Counted from the stretch's first letter, positions 32,920 to 45,738 are shown. The stretch: 64,000 nucleotides of DNA from Uloborus plumipes (GCA_038373865.1 JAXGGA010002986.1:1-64000); one strand, 5' to 3'. A program made the numbers and translations. Notes: generated from the sequence alone by a model not told the origin.

Positions 32920-35256
32920 ATTAGTCTTTCATGCTTTTTAGTATTTAGTAAACCATCAATTTTATGAAGTTCATTGCCTGTCCCTATTTTACTTGAGTTA
33001 TTATCAATTTAAGTATAACGCAGTGAGTAACCGCCCCTAAGCAAGGACTAAGGCAGGAACATGCAACATACCGCCAACTCGGTTATATCGATCCATGGAC
33101 TGCAACTCGGTTACTTTCGTATTCCATGCTGATGAGTGCATCATAAGCACGAAACTGCAGTCCATGGATCGAAATAACCGAGTTGGCGGTGTAATGCATA
33201 TCAATTTAAGGTTCAGCTATTTCATTTTAGCATGAAATAAGTTAAACGTAATGCAATACCGGCCAACGCCGGTAATAGGTTAGTAACCAATAATTCACTG
33301 GTCATTTCCTACTACTAAAAGTGTTCTTTTTCTTCGGAAAAAATATTAAAGTTGAAACAAATAAAATATTTAAAAGCTTATTCTACAGTTCATTAAGTTT
33401 TACACTTGAAACTTAAATAAAAGTGTGATATCAGTCTCACTAAAATTAAGAATATTATTGATAATAATTAGAAACCGAATTTCCTTTATTAAATATATAA
33501 AGTACATGAAATTATATTGATAACTTTCTTATTATATCAATGAATGTGCCTAGTTCTTTCTTTTAAAGAATAGGAAATTTCTATGGTAACTTTGAACTAC
33601 TTTTTTTTTTTTTTTTTTGAGTAAGGTATAAAACTTCATGAAATTTAACTACAGAAAACAGAAGCTCTAATGTGTGCTATGGAACAGAACTCGCTGATTT
33701 TCAATTGATAGCTTATTTCAAAGAGGAATTTAATATTTAACATAAAAAAAGAAATGTTCCTTAGAACTTTGTGGAATCTGAGAGTATTAGCTCCGCGAAT
33801 CAGCCGTGTCTATTATGCTTCTCACAAGTGAGAGGTGCGGTTTTGTGTATGTATTTATTCATAACCTCATTAAAGATGAGAATTTCGAAGAACCAGTAAA
33901 CAACTTTAGTTTCACAGAAATTCTTTTTGAATTTCCTTCTTATAGTAGAATTATTTTGCTAAAAACATCTCACATTGTAAACTACTCCAAAAAAAAAAAA
34001 AAAAGATGTACAATAAACTATTCAGTAATCATTTTTTAATTTTTCTCAGAGCTTTTATCTTAAATTTGAAGAGTAGGGAACTACAAATTTTCTGAATGTA
34101 AAAAAAAAGAAAAACGGAAAATTCTCTAAGCAAATATAAAAAAAAGTTTGGAAAGTTTTTTCGTCACCTTGTCTGCCCATAAATGACAGTCAAACCTCCA
34201 TATATTGATCTTTCAAATATCAAAATTCTATTTGTATCGAATTTTTATTATATTTCTATGTTCGTTGCATAGATAAACTGTTACCAAAAAACGAAATAAT
34301 CCTTGTATATCGACATTATTTTTGGACAAAGTGGGGCATTTTATTCAACGTCAGACCGTTTGCTTCGCAAAATGGAAGTTATGAGAAAAAGATAGGACAG
34401 TGATTGTCGCCACTAACTCCACATGTCAAATAAGGTTAAGGAGTGGGCAAACAAATGGAGAAACTTGCCAATTTCAAAACAAAACAAACAAGTCATTTAC
34501 AATTTTGTGCACTTTGAAGTGTAAAACCAACTTCTAGCTGTTACCTTTTTTTCGGACAATTGTTCTTCACTCCAAAATTTACTAAGCTTCAGTAAAAATC
34601 TAAAAAAAAAACTTCAAGCCATCGAAAAATTAAATTCTAGGGGCGTTTGAAACATTTCGCCTTGAATTTCAGTTCACGAAAAAAACTGGCTTTTATTTAA
34701 AACTGGCTATTTAGCAAGACTTTAGTAATTGCTTTTTTCCTTTAAATAGTGCAATTAGGACTATGGTAAATAATATCTAGATTAGTGTTTATTAAAAAGC
34801 AATAAGCAATTTTTTTTTCTAATTAGTTCTTTTTGAAATATTAACTTTCATGTACTGAAAGTAGCAAAAATTGAGAAATTGAGTTTCTTATAAAAAATAG
34901 ACTTAACTTAAACCATTTGGGAGCAATTAACATAAAATTGAGCTCACTTAAAAAAATAGAAATTTCTATAAATAGATTTTTTCGGCCAGGTTGCTATTTC
35001 GAAGTATGGAAGTCCGACTGAATTAAATTAAGAATGGAATTCAGATTATTTTATCTTCGATCTCATTTGTAGCCCGTCGGTCTTGACTCATAATAAACTA
35101 AAAAGGAGAATTTTGAATATCTTATTGGAAATAAATCCAAAGTTTTAGAAGAGAGATAAAAGCTCGTTGCCAAAGAGAAACACTTTGTTCACACTTGTTT
35201 GAAAAAAATGAGTCGTGCTAGCGCTACCTTATTTCTCTTCCCAACTACCCTGGGTG
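32920..35256. other. Intergenic AT-rich sequence, nothing else recognised
   Basis: Contains the hairpin listed at 33070-33190, a second small GC hairpin ACCGGCCAACGCCGGT near 33259, a poly-T run near 33600 and poly-A near 33989. No exon could be supported. Confidence 0.4.
33070..33190. repeat. 121-bp foldback (35-bp arms)
   Basis: ACCGCCAACTCGGTTATATC... (33070-33104) pairs with the reverse complement at 33156-33190 with few mismatches. Probably a miniature transposon; target duplication not seen. Confidence 0.65.
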
Positions 35257-35258
35257 TA

Positions 35259-35465
35259 GCTTGACCACGGAGAGATGGCGGCTGATCTTAAATCGGAAAC
35301 GGGCCGCTTCATTTTATATTAGATAGCATTAAGAGATCACACAGGGTGCAAAATCGTTTTCAACAAAGAAAGAAATAACTTACTTTTCTCGCTGATGCTG
35401 CTTATTTTAAAATAACGTGGTCCTTTTCCACTTTAAGGTCAGCCATCATCTCTCCGTGGTCAAAC
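35259..35465. mobile_element. 207-bp TA-flanked miniature element
   Basis: GCTTGACCACGGAGAGATGG and, reversed, GTTTGACCACGGAGAGATGA, with TA at 35257-35258 and 35466-35467. No coding capacity. Confidence 0.72.
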
Positions 35466-35679
35466 TATACATTTCTCCTACCTCACTCTAGACCTGAGAC
35501 TACACCAAAAGCACAAAATATGATAGCTGTTTTCTCTGGATACATATAGGAAATCTCAAAAAGAGCTCTATCTGGAGAACAATGAATTAGCTGACCCATT
35601 AACAGCGCAATTCTCAGAAAAGAGTGATGTGGAAGAATGTCGGTAGCAAAAAGTGGAATAAAACACAAGTGGATGTCGA

Positions 35680-35822
35680 CTTATAGAGGTCCGTTGAAAC
35701 GTGTGTCGAGTTAGCGAGGTTCGCACCCATTGAAATTAACATCGGGCCAACCAATAGAAAATAAATGTCGACTTACTGCGGTTCTGAGTTATCCGCGTGT
35801 CGAGTTACCGAAGGTCCACTGT
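35680..35822 (-). repeat. Single end of a pogo/Tigger-like element
   Basis: Reverse-complemented, the sequence starts TACAGTGGACCTTCGGTAAC and continues TCGACACGCGGATAACTC, in the style of Tigger termini. The other end is missing. Confidence 0.35.
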
Positions 35823-36139
35823 ATTCAGGAGTGTCCGCGGGGGGGGGGGATATAGCGCAGGTTGCGCTATCAAAATGGGGGGGGGGATTTTTTTTAATAA
35901 TTTATTTCTTTACTTAAATTATTTATTAATTCATTTTTTTGATTTAAAGTATTTACAGATTTTTTTAATAAAAATTATTCATCAACTTATTTTTTCAATT
36001 AATTTTTTTTTCTTTATTATTATGTTTTATTTATTTATTTATTTAAGGTGTGTGTGTGTGTGTGCGCTTGGAATGTCTGGAAGGGAAAAAAAGCGATTCT
36101 ATTCCGTGCATAATTTGAACTTTTAAAAAATTAATAATA

Positions 36140-36794
36140 TACAGGGTGTCCACTCCAATCGTGGACCAATAGCTAATTTCTAAACCGTTAGAGATAAGCA
36201 TATAGTTTATTTAGGAAAAAATCTCCAAATTACGAAAGGAATTTTGGGTCCATTCAATGTTTTTCAAAAAATCAAATTTTGAAAGAGTTACGAAATTTAA
36301 ATTTTTATACAGCCCCCGAGTCCTATCAATCATATTTAGCAAAACATTCTTGACACTGTAACGTTTAAAACTAAAAAAAAAATCACTCTTCTACCACAAA
36401 AATTGACCGAGTTATGACGTTTTGAAAAATCAAGATTTTGAAGGATTTCGCAAACGGTCCCTTAAGTGATGTCTCGATGACGTCATAAAACAATGCAAAA
36501 TCTTGATTTTTCAAAACGTCATAACTCGGTCAATTTTTGTGGTAGAAGAGTGATTTTTTTTAGTTTTAAACGTTACAGTGTCAAGAATGTTTTGCTAAAC
36601 ATGATTGATAGGACTCGGGGGCTGTATAAAAATTTAAATTTCGTAACTCTTTCAAAATTTGATTTTTTGAAAAACATTGAATGGACCCAAAATTCCTTTC
36701 GTAATTTGGAGATTTTTTCCTAAATAAACTATCTGCTTATCTCTAACGGTTTATAAATTAGCTATTGGTCCACGATTGGAGTGGACACCCTGTA
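36140..36794. mobile_element. Giant foldback element A (300-bp arms)
   Basis: Left arm 36140-36440 and right arm 36496-36794 are near-perfect reverse complements, separated by 55 bp. The ends are TACAGGGTGTCCACTCC and its complement, with TA outside (36138-36139 and 36795-36796). Only scattered mismatches are seen. No frame is shared with a known protein. Read-through RNA would form a ~300-bp duplex. Confidence 0.88.
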
Positions 36795-36808
36795 TAATAA
36801 CAATAGTA

Positions 36809-38250
36809 CACTGTAATGCAAAAGTTTAGACAAATGGCAAATATGTGAATAAAAAAAAACTATTCAACGAAATACTTTCAAATTTCTACTGTAGGTACAC
36901 AAAATGGTCCCAAATATGTGTCTGGAGTTCTTAAAAATATAACTGGAATCAAATTTTGGACATTACAAAAGACATTTTTTTTTACATTGTTGCAAAAGTT
37001 TAGACAAAAGTCAGATTTTATGCAAATATCCGTTGAAATGTGATTGGTGGAGGAAAGGCGGGACTTTATTATTCAATTGAAAAGTACAGAGATTGCTGAA
37101 TAAGTAATCAAAATCTCAAAAGCTCTGTAGTTCTCGTGTAAAGAAAATGAGAAAGTTTGGAAGCCGAAATTTGAAAATGAACCTACTTAATTAATTTTTT
37201 GTCTTTTAAATCGGCTCTAGTATGTTAGTACATAGTTTTTTACTTTGTGGAGAGCAAATTCAGACATGCGTATCGATCAAAAAGTCCAAGAAAAATTATA
37301 TTTCTTAAGGATGAAGGAATTGAAAAAACGGCTCAGACTGACGATTCGCCCCTTAATCCTATAAAACTTCAACTTGGGTCAAAAACAGCACGTGACAGCA
37401 TAAGTAGATGAACTACTGAATCGAATGCATAAAAAAACAAAGAATTGTGTCTGAGCCTTTTCGGACAGAGTGTCCCAAATAAGCCGGATTTAATGTGAAA
37501 AGCAGCATATAAATCATCGTGACTAAAAAATGAACGGTACTTTCTTTGATAAAAATTATTAAAATTGGGATGGCCTAGATGGATTATAATTCTTTTCGCG
37601 GGACTTGAGCAATATCCAATGATCATATGCTGTGCTGCCTTTACCATTAAAATCTGGCTTATTTGGGACACTCTGTCCGAAAAGGCTCAAGCACAATTCT
37701 TTGTTTTTTTATGCATTCCGATTCAGTTGTTCATTTACTTATGCTGTCATTTAAGAAATATAATTTTTCTTGGTATTTTGATCAATACACATGTCTGAAT
37801 TTGTTCTCTACAAAGTAAAAAACAACGTCCTTCCATACTAGAGCCGATTTAAAAGACAAACAATTAATAAAGTAGGTTCATTTTACAATTTCGGCTTCCA
37901 AACCTTCTCATCTTCTTTACACGAGAACTACAGAGCTTTTGAGATTTTGAATCTTTATTCAGCAATCTCTGCACTTTATAATTAACTAATAAAGTCCCGC
38001 CTTTCCTCCACCAATCACATTTCATGGGATATTTGCATAAAATCTGACTATTGTGTAACCTTTTGCAACAATGAAAAAAAAATGTCTTTTGTAATGTCCA
38101 AAATTAGGTTCCAGTTATATTTTTAAGAACTCCAGACACGTATTTGGGACAATATTGTGTACCTACTGTAGAAGTTTAAAAGCATTTCTTTGAATAGTTT
38201 CCTTTTTATTTCTTATATTTACATTTTGTCTAAACTTGTGCATCGCAGTG
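36809..38250. mobile_element. Giant foldback element B, mariner-type ends
   Basis: Ends CACTGTAATGCAAAAGTTTA and, reversed, CACTGCGATGCACAAGTTTA, with TA at 36807-36808 and 38251-38252. The two halves are inverted copies over most of the 1442 bp; the left half keeps an extra ~87 bp near 37315-37400. The left half reads IDQKVQEKLYFLRMKELKK on +, possibly the start of a transposase helix-turn-helix, so the element may be two 5' ends of one transposon joined head to head. Confidence 0.82.
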
Positions 38251-38574
38251 TAATTGTAATTTAAGAAAACAAATTACTAATATTAACGAGTAAATAAATA
38301 AAATAAAAAGAGGGGTAAAAATAAAAATAGAAAGCACAAGAGGGTTGTGAAAATTTTGGAAGGGGGGGGGATTTGCGACACTGAGCTTGGGGGTGGCACC
38401 CCTGACTGTATTTAATGTGTAGTTACGGGAAAAGGAAATTGAAAATACTTGCTCCTTTTACGTAGCCGAATTGGTATAAGCTGAGTGGACTGATAATGTT
38501 TTGTCAGAAAAAAATAATTGAATCAACTCAAAATAAAACAAAATAAAGGTACCGCTACTTTTTACAAAATAATC

Positions 38575-41028
38575 CTCAGATCATAAGCTATCGTCTGATC
38601 ACAACCTCATCCTCTTCACTTTTGCCCTTAACGGCCGCACCCCAAAACACGTCATCACTGCCAAAAGCACCAATTGGAACAAATTCTATGTTGAGCTGCA
38701 CAGCACCGTCCCTGGGAACCCTAAAATCGAAAACATGACCGACATAGATGAAGCCATCTCCTCAATCAATAATGCCTTCGCCACTGCTTATGAAAATTCC
38801 AGAAAGGAATACACTGTTTACAACCACACGTATAGGCTTGCCCCCAATATCCGGAGGCTCATTAGGTATAAAAATAAACTAAAAAAAATGTGGAATCAAA
38901 CTGCCTACCCCCCTCCTCCTACAAAAGTGAGCTAAATGCCCTCACTAAGACCGTTAAAAACTTCATGTATGAATTCAGAGGCAACAAATGGAACGACTTT
39001 ATATAGATCCTCCCTGCCAATAACAAAACTTTGTACAGGTTGGCTAAGAATTTCTCCAAGCCCTTTACTGCCATCCCCCCCTTAAGAAAGGCAACACCTA
39101 CCTCTGCACTGACCTTGAGAAAGCTAAAGAGTTTGCTGACGTGTATGGAAACAACTTCCAGAACGACCTCTCCTCCTCCCCTTCACAGTTTATATCAGAT
39201 GTTAATTTAAATGTGGAGTCGTATCTGATCAATAATAATGACCCCATCTCCCCCATCCTCTGCTCTCCAAAAGACGTCAACGACATTATCAAAAAACTCC
39301 CCAATAACAAGGCCCCTGGTGCGGACAACGTCACAAGCAAAATGCTTTAAAATACCCCGCTTAATCTCGTGACTAATATCACTAAAATCATTAATAGTTG
39401 TATAAAGCATTGCACTTTCCCTACTAGCTGGAAGAAAGCCATCATCATCAATATTCATAAAAAGAAATCCTCCCCCTCCAACCCAAACAACTATAGGCCC
39501 ATAAGTCTTCTCAGCGTGTTCAGTAAAATTCTTGAAAAAATCATCAAAGCCCAAATTCAAGACTTTATCAGTGCCAACAAAGTCATACCCTCCGAGCAGT
39601 TCGGCTTCCAGCTAAAGCACAGCACCATTCACCAGCCTCTTAGAAACATCAATTACGTCATCGAGGGGTTTAACACTGAGCAGCACACGCTAGGTATTTT
39701 CCTGGACGTCAGCAAAGCTTTTGACAAGATTTGGCACCAGGGTCTGGTTTTCAAGCTCATAAAACTTAACTTCCCCAAGCATCTTATTCTTTTCATTAAT
39801 AATTATCTCGAAAATCGCTCTTTCCGAGTCAAAATCAAGAACACCCTTTCTCCCCCCTATGCTATCAAAAGTGGAGTGCCACAAGGCAGTGTGCTGGGGC
39901 CCACTCTTTTTGCCATCTACATGTACGACGTCCCTATTGGGCAGAAAACTATTCTCTCCCTTTTCGCCGATGACCTCTCCATACTTGCTAGGCATCCCAG
40001 CAGGAACTTCGCGAAAAAATATGCACAGGACCATGTGAATGACCTTGCTATCTGGTATGACAACTGGGGCTTGCACATCAACACCAAGAAAACTCAAGCC
40101 ATCCAATTCTGCAGAGGGGAAGCTAAGCACCCAAAGAATATCACCATAAAAAATGACAGTATTATGTACTCACAAAGTGTTAAGTACCTGGGAGTTACGC
40201 TAGACCATGGACTTAGGTTCTCTGACCACAGCTCTGACTTCAAAAAAAAAAAAAAGATCAATACCAAAATACATGCCATTCGGGCCTTGATAAACAAGCA
40301 TTCTGCCCTCCCCCTCAAGTCCGAAATACTTCTCTACAAGACGGTTATTCGCCCGGTCCTGTTGTATGCTGTCCATATCTGGGGCTTTGCAAGCAAAAGT
40401 AACCTCACGAAGGTCCAGATTGTGCAAAAGAAGGTCCTCCGTCAATTTATGAGGTCCCCCTGGTTCGTTAAGGGGAAAGATATCCACAAAGCAGTGGGCA
40501 TCCCTTCTGTTTCCCATTTTGTCATAAAACAAGCTAGAAAGTTCTACGGTACCCTTGAAACCCACCCCAACTCCCTAATTCAAGATCAGGCTCGGTACAT
40601 CAACCCCCCTGACAATAAGTATAAATACCCTGCGGGATGTTGCTTCATCGATTTCGACACGCTCAGTACCAAAAACAATCCGCTGCCTAACCCGCAGCTC
40701 TCGCTCTAATTTTGGCTGCTTCTATGCTCCTTGCTCCCCCTTGCTTCTCCTAATTTAAATTTAAAAAAAAAATCTAACTTCCAAGCAACTCAAACAACTC
40801 GCGTGACCCTGTAAAGGTTTTTTTTTTTCGCACGTTCTCGTCGCCCATTCCTTTGCCTTCCCCAGCTTTGCTCTTCTAGCCCTGGTCTAATGGTAGCCCT
40901 CTCGTTTTGTTTCTTTTTCTGTTCCCAAGCTTTGTCACAAATTGGACTTTCTGTTTCACTCTCAGGATTTCAGGTAAAGTGGCTCCGGCTCGACACCTGT
41001 TAAAAATTAATACCACCACCACCACCAC
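38575..41028 (+). mobile_element. 5'-truncated Jockey-like LINE with TSD
   Basis: A 10-bp duplication CAAAATAATC flanks it (38565-38574 and 41029-41038). The 3' end is a (CAC)n tail (ACCACCACCACCACC) in place of poly-A. The 5' end falls inside the endonuclease domain (SDHNLILF near the start), the usual result of incomplete reverse transcription. A 3' untranslated region of ~320 bp follows the RT frame. Confidence 0.88.
38590..40709 (+). pseudogene. LINE ORF2: endonuclease tail and reverse transcriptase, broken
   Basis: The C-terminus of an APE-type endonuclease (SSDHNLI) is followed by a linker, then a nearly complete RT. The linker has frameshifts near 38915 and 39080, a stop near 39005, and an in-frame TAA at 39348-39350 just after NNKAPGADNVTSKML. 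From 39369 the RT is open for 446 codons: NYRPISLLSVFSKILE, FLDVSKAFDKIWH, SGVPQGSVLGP, and catalytic FADD (at 39963-39974). A C-terminal domain ends at 40709. The motifs fit the Jockey clade. It cannot make full-length protein, although the RT piece is intact. Confidence 0.88.
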
Positions 41029-41038
41029 AAAATAATCT

Positions 41039-43120
41039 AATGAACCAAGTAGTTTTTGAAAAATTCTACTAGCGATTTTAGTTAACAAAAATTGTGTGTG
41101 TGTGTGCCAATTTTTAGGAAAAGAATTTGGACATTACTGTCCAGGAATAAGTATTTGCTTTCAATAATAATAATAATAACAATAATAATAACAATAGTTT
41201 ATTCCTAAAAGTAGAAATATTCATGTTTTATGTTTTTATTAGTTTTACTTTAGCGACAGGATGCTTGTATTTTTTGTAGTTTTTAATCTGCATTTGTTTT
41301 AATCACTTTTTTGTGAAAAAAGCAGTTTACTGAATATTTTTACAAATTATTTCCCATAAAAATAAAAATTTACCATTGAAAATCGCTTAATCCCCCTGCT
41401 GTATTCTGTACAGATCCCCCCCCCCTCCTCTAAAGTTTCAAACTCATTTTTTATCTGCCGAACATGTTTGCTGAAAAGTTCGAAAACAGATTTTTCTTTC
41501 TGCTTCCATAAAAGATTTGGAATATAAATATTTTTGCACAATTTAAAAGCACAATTTGAAAACAACTTCTCTATTACAAAGGATATAATCTGCTGTTAAA
41601 ATTTCCTTCATTAAATGTTCCCATGACAAATATACTTCCATCTATCAGTAAATTGAAATAGTAGTTTTTTCAAGTTTCCAAACTTTCAATAACTTAAAAA
41701 CTACGCGCAGATTCTAATAATCATGAATAGGGATTAACGGAATTTTTCAAGAACAAGAATTGAATAGATTGAGTTTCGAGTCGCATTTTATTCTTCTCGT
41801 TAAACATAAAATATATATTCAAACTCAAAAAAGACAATTGCGCTTGCTTTTAAATTTAGATATTTGCGTTTTGAATAAAATTTAGTTATTATTTAAGAAG
41901 AAAGAACTCATGTTTATAACCAATTTCTGACGAAATAATTAGAAATGGGAATTACTATAGGATTTTCAAAGGTTTCTAGTTTTAATTGGACAAATTTATT
42001 AGTGCGCATTTGTTCTGATTTTTTTCTTAATAATATTATTTCCCTTGTTCCTTATATTTGCAAACTAACATTCAATGGCATACTAGCATTCCAAGAACGT
42101 TTAGTTTTTTATTTCTTTATTGTAATGAAGCAGTATTGTACAGCAGATAGTTGTTAAATCAAATTACATTGAAACTTTCGTCAAAACAAATACTTTGATT
42201 GTTTTCAATATAAACAGCAGAATGAAAAGAGAAATATATTCTCGAATGAATCTATATACACAAGGGATTTCATCAACTAACATTGAGAACTCATATTTTG
42301 CATGATACTTAAGAAAAATTAAAACCTTAAATGGATTCAATCAATCAATTTTGAAATCCGATTCAAGAACTTCAAATACAAACTACGTTTCTTTGATGTA
42401 AAAAATGAGTCTGGTGCAAACAGCAGCCAAATTTACTAAAACTCTTAGCATCGTTATTCAAAAGTTACTGACACACATCAAACTAATCTCTTCTGCCACC
42501 AATTAATCAGAAATTAAAATTAAGCTAAAGTTGAAACTCTTCTGCACAAAATACACAACCAGCTCGTTTAATCGTTTCTGTATGGTTTCATGGCAAACAG
42601 AGTCTCAATTCAATTTTTAATGAAGATTATAATATTGAAAGAGGATGACAAATACAGCGCGGTACATTCGAGAAATGTAAATAACTTGTGTAAATTTTCC
42701 CTGACTATAGCTTCACAGCATTTGTTTGATGTTTTTGAAGTCTAATCTCTGTCTTTCAAAATCAATGCAGTTAATTCTGTTTCACATTAAAAGCATTTAC
42801 TATTTCATTAAAATTTTAAATCATTCGAATAATTGATTGCATTGGAATTGGGATGCGAAATAATAATCTAATGCAAATAATGAAAATTTAAAAGGAAAAA
42901 AATCACAGGAGCATTTCGTACCTAAAGTAATAACAGGGCATCATAGGAGAGGGTAAAAGTAACGACAAGAAGGTACTTTTTGTTAGCACTTACACATGAC
43001 GTGATTAAGAGAAAAAAATTATATAAAATTATGCGAATAAAAAAATTCAGGATTCCAGGATTATAGGATCATGTTAAATAAAAAGATCAAAACCAAAAGT
43101 TTAACAATAAATTTTAATTT
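41039..43120. other. Nothing recognised
   Basis: AT-rich sequence with a GT run near 41093, an ATA-type microsatellite at 41165-41195 and a poly-C near 41418. No exon or transposon end could be supported. Confidence 0.4.
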
Positions 43121-43127
43121 TGAAACG

Positions 43128-43176
43128 AGAGTTGTAAGCTAACCTTTTGCTCCGGAAAAGGTTAGCTTACAACTCT
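43128..43176. repeat. Perfect 21-bp hairpin with 7-nt loop
   Basis: AGAGTTGTAAGCTAACCTTTT (split here as 43128-43148) pairs without mismatch with 43156-43176; the loop is GCTCCGG. The short perfect stem differs from the long arms of nearby transposons. Confidence 0.8.
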
Positions 43177-43224
43177 TCTGGATGCCTCGTATTAAGGGGT
43201 GAAGTCATGGGGGGGGGGCAATAT

Positions 43225-43500
43225 TTTGCCCTTTTGGGCGTTGATCGGCTTTGCCCTCGGAAGTCTCATTTTACATGTGATGACGGTCCCTAAATTGTTT
43301 TTTGTTCATATTTTTTATTCTACTTGTTGGAATGGAATGGAAATACCCATGCAGCTTTTTGCTGCTAACTTAACTTTTAAACTAAACTATGTAGCCAAAA
43401 ATAAGGCTCCTATTTGAAAATTCGTCTTTGTGATCATTTCACTATGTATATAGCCCCTTATCAACATTTTATTTAGTAAAAATTGTGTGGAAGCGATTTT
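43225..43500 (+). repeat. Dispersed repeat, copy 1 (partner at 56360)
   Basis: Shares GGTCCCTAAATTGTTTTTYG, then GTTCATATYTTTT, CCCATTTGAAAATTC-like and CATTTCACTWTGYATAT with 56360-56600. Unnamed interspersed family; ends not defined. Confidence 0.55.
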
Positions 43501-44404
43501 TTTTCCATTCTTAAAACATTCTGTGTGCCTTCTTCCTGGCGCGTAAATGATATCACACCTATACTCAAACTCCTTCCTGGGATAAGCGCTTATTTTCTTT
43601 TATGAATAAACGTTATGCATTGCTTTTTCAAATAATTGCTTAACTTAACAAAGGCATTATTTGAAATGTTACATGCGTTACAAAATCGATTGTTGTATAG
43701 CAAAAATTAGACTTGTTTTGTTTTAGAAGAATATTTGAAAAAAATTTCTGGCAAAAATATTGTATACGCGGCAGATGACATTTGCTTTGTTTACTTCTCT
43801 ACATTTAAAATGGATGGAAATTTCACTAAATTTGCAATTAGATGATATATCTTATTTTTCAAAGAATTTCTGCGAAAAACAGAAAAAACTGTACACGATA
43901 AATTAGGAAATTCTAAAACGAGTGAATATTGCCAGTTAAAGAACTCTTCTTCGAAGTAAAAATATGCAATTTCAGTATGAATTCAAATCTATATTGCAGT
44001 TTTAATGAAATGATAGAGCTTTCATTGCTGTAAATAAATGCTATAAAACTTTGCTTTGACTCTCGGATTGTAATTACATTACTCTGACTTACTTTTATAC
44101 TTCGCTGTGATTACAAATTCCAAACAGTTCTTGGCTATCAAAAAAGTTTTATTAAAATTATTCCCGCTAACGGAACTTAGGTCTTGACACGGTAATTGGA
44201 AAAGGATTTAATACACAGAGAAGGGACTTTTTTTTTAGGAAGAGATTTTGTTGTACTTTGGAGGGTAAACATTCTAAAAACGTCATTTTACCCAAATGTT
44301 ATAACGCATTAACTGAAGTTTGACGTGCAAGCCTGCAACGTGAAGGCGTATAGAATAAAAAAGACACTATACATCAAAAGCGAACATAATTAGGCTTTGC
44401 TGTT

Positions 44405-44780
44405 ACACAAAAAAATGAACTGTTGTTTTTACAGAAAAAAACTGGCAACCAAAGTTTCGATTTAAAATTGTAAAATTTCTGCACCTGCACCTGCACAATA
44501 ATTTGAATGGGGCATACAAAGTCTTATGGATGCTCTTTTACCCCAGAACTTGGTAACTTGATCATGAACATGGTTTCGAACGCCCTTTAAGGCGTATCAT
44601 CGGGCGTCTCTCTATAAAAGTTAGCTTTATTACACTATAAAAATAACAGCATAATACTGGTAGCATAGGTTCCAGTTTAAAACTATAAATTACACTGCAA
44701 TAAACTGTAAATTTAACAATTTTGCAGTTTATTACTATAAAATTAACTCTATTATACTGTAAAAACAATTCATTTTTAGT
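44405..44780. mobile_element. ACTGTAAAAT-rich miniature element, copy 4
   Basis: Starts ACACAAAAAAATGAACTG, ends CAATTCATTTTTAGTG, with TA near both ends. The block 44490-44630 does not match the other copies and may be an insertion. Confidence 0.6.
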
Positions 44781-45022
44781 GTAGTAACAGAAGCAAAGAA
44801 GCGCTATACCAAGTCCCTAGTTTTTAAAATATCCTCGAAATAAGTAATAAAAAGAAATCAGCGCACCAAAAGCAAGGAAAACGGATATGTATTTCTACAT
44901 GCTTTTAGATTTAAGCGCCTAAACAAAAACATAAGCTTTGATTTAGCTGTTCAAAAATTAATGATATCCCAAGAAAACATAATTGTGAACAAGAAGTTCT
45001 GTAAAGAACTAAACGAGCCTAC

Positions 45023-45083
45023 TTTCCCGTACATCGACATCGGCATTCTCGCATCTGATCATTATTCTCTTGATTATCTGAGA
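45023..45083 (-). CDS. Relaxin-receptor-like LGR, candidate exon 3 (Cys-rich cap)
   Basis: On the - strand an acceptor TAATTTTCAG is followed by 61 bp in phase 1, ending in phase 2 at a weak donor GTAGGC. In phase with the preceding exon it reads KEC|ISDNQENNDQMREC and then RCRCTG. A C.C.C.G pattern is expected at the N-terminal cap of the leucine-rich repeats after the linker in this receptor class. The exon is small, the donor is not ideal, and no following leucine-rich-repeat exon was found in the window, so the call is tentative. Confidence 0.35.
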
Positions 45084-45738
45084 CTGAAAATTATGTCAAA
45101 CATACCTTTTTAGCACTTAGAGCTGATTTCGAAAAGCAAAATATACTCCTCTCATCAGATAAAATGGACACGTAAAAAGTAAATAAACGAATAAATAAAG
45201 TTTTGCCGCACCTTTTAAAGAATGTAACTGTTACAGTTCTTCCGTAGAAAAAATTCTCAATCGTTTTCAAAAACAAAATAAAAATTTAAAAAAAAAAATA
45301 AAGAGCATCAAAACACATTTTATCAAAGAAAGAAAAAAAACCTCGTTCGTTAATAAAATGTCTCGAATTTTATTTTTAATCCGTTGCCAGTTGTTAAATA
45401 TAAATAAAGAATAAAATGCTCTCATAAATGAAAAATTTTTGTTACAAAAAAGTCGTCTGCCAAAAAAAAAAATAATAATAATAATAAATAAAATAAAACA
45501 AATGAATAAATAAACAAAAAATCGTCTGCACAGTCAGTCATTTTTTTCTGAGCCAGCATTTCCGCCATGTTTGCGGAGTCGGAGTCGGAATCAGAGTCCT
45601 CAGAAAAGTACTTTACAAATGTTATACATCAAAATCATTTTCTTACAAAGTTAGTTTGAAGGAACTCCGACTTTAAGTTCACGATCAACATTCAACCTTA
45701 ATTCCCCGTAGACGCTAATGTTATTTTTTTTTTCCTGA

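Noticed and set aside
33806..34039. 77-codon + frame
   Set aside because: AT-rich, ends in a poly-A-encoded lysine run; no supporting evidence.
35797..36126. 109-codon + frame across poly-G and TG repeats
   Set aside because: Low-complexity translation (GGGG, F/Y/I-rich) with no domain.
43128..43176. Rho-independent terminator
   Set aside because: Bacterial signal without relevance here; no T-tract follows and no gene precedes.
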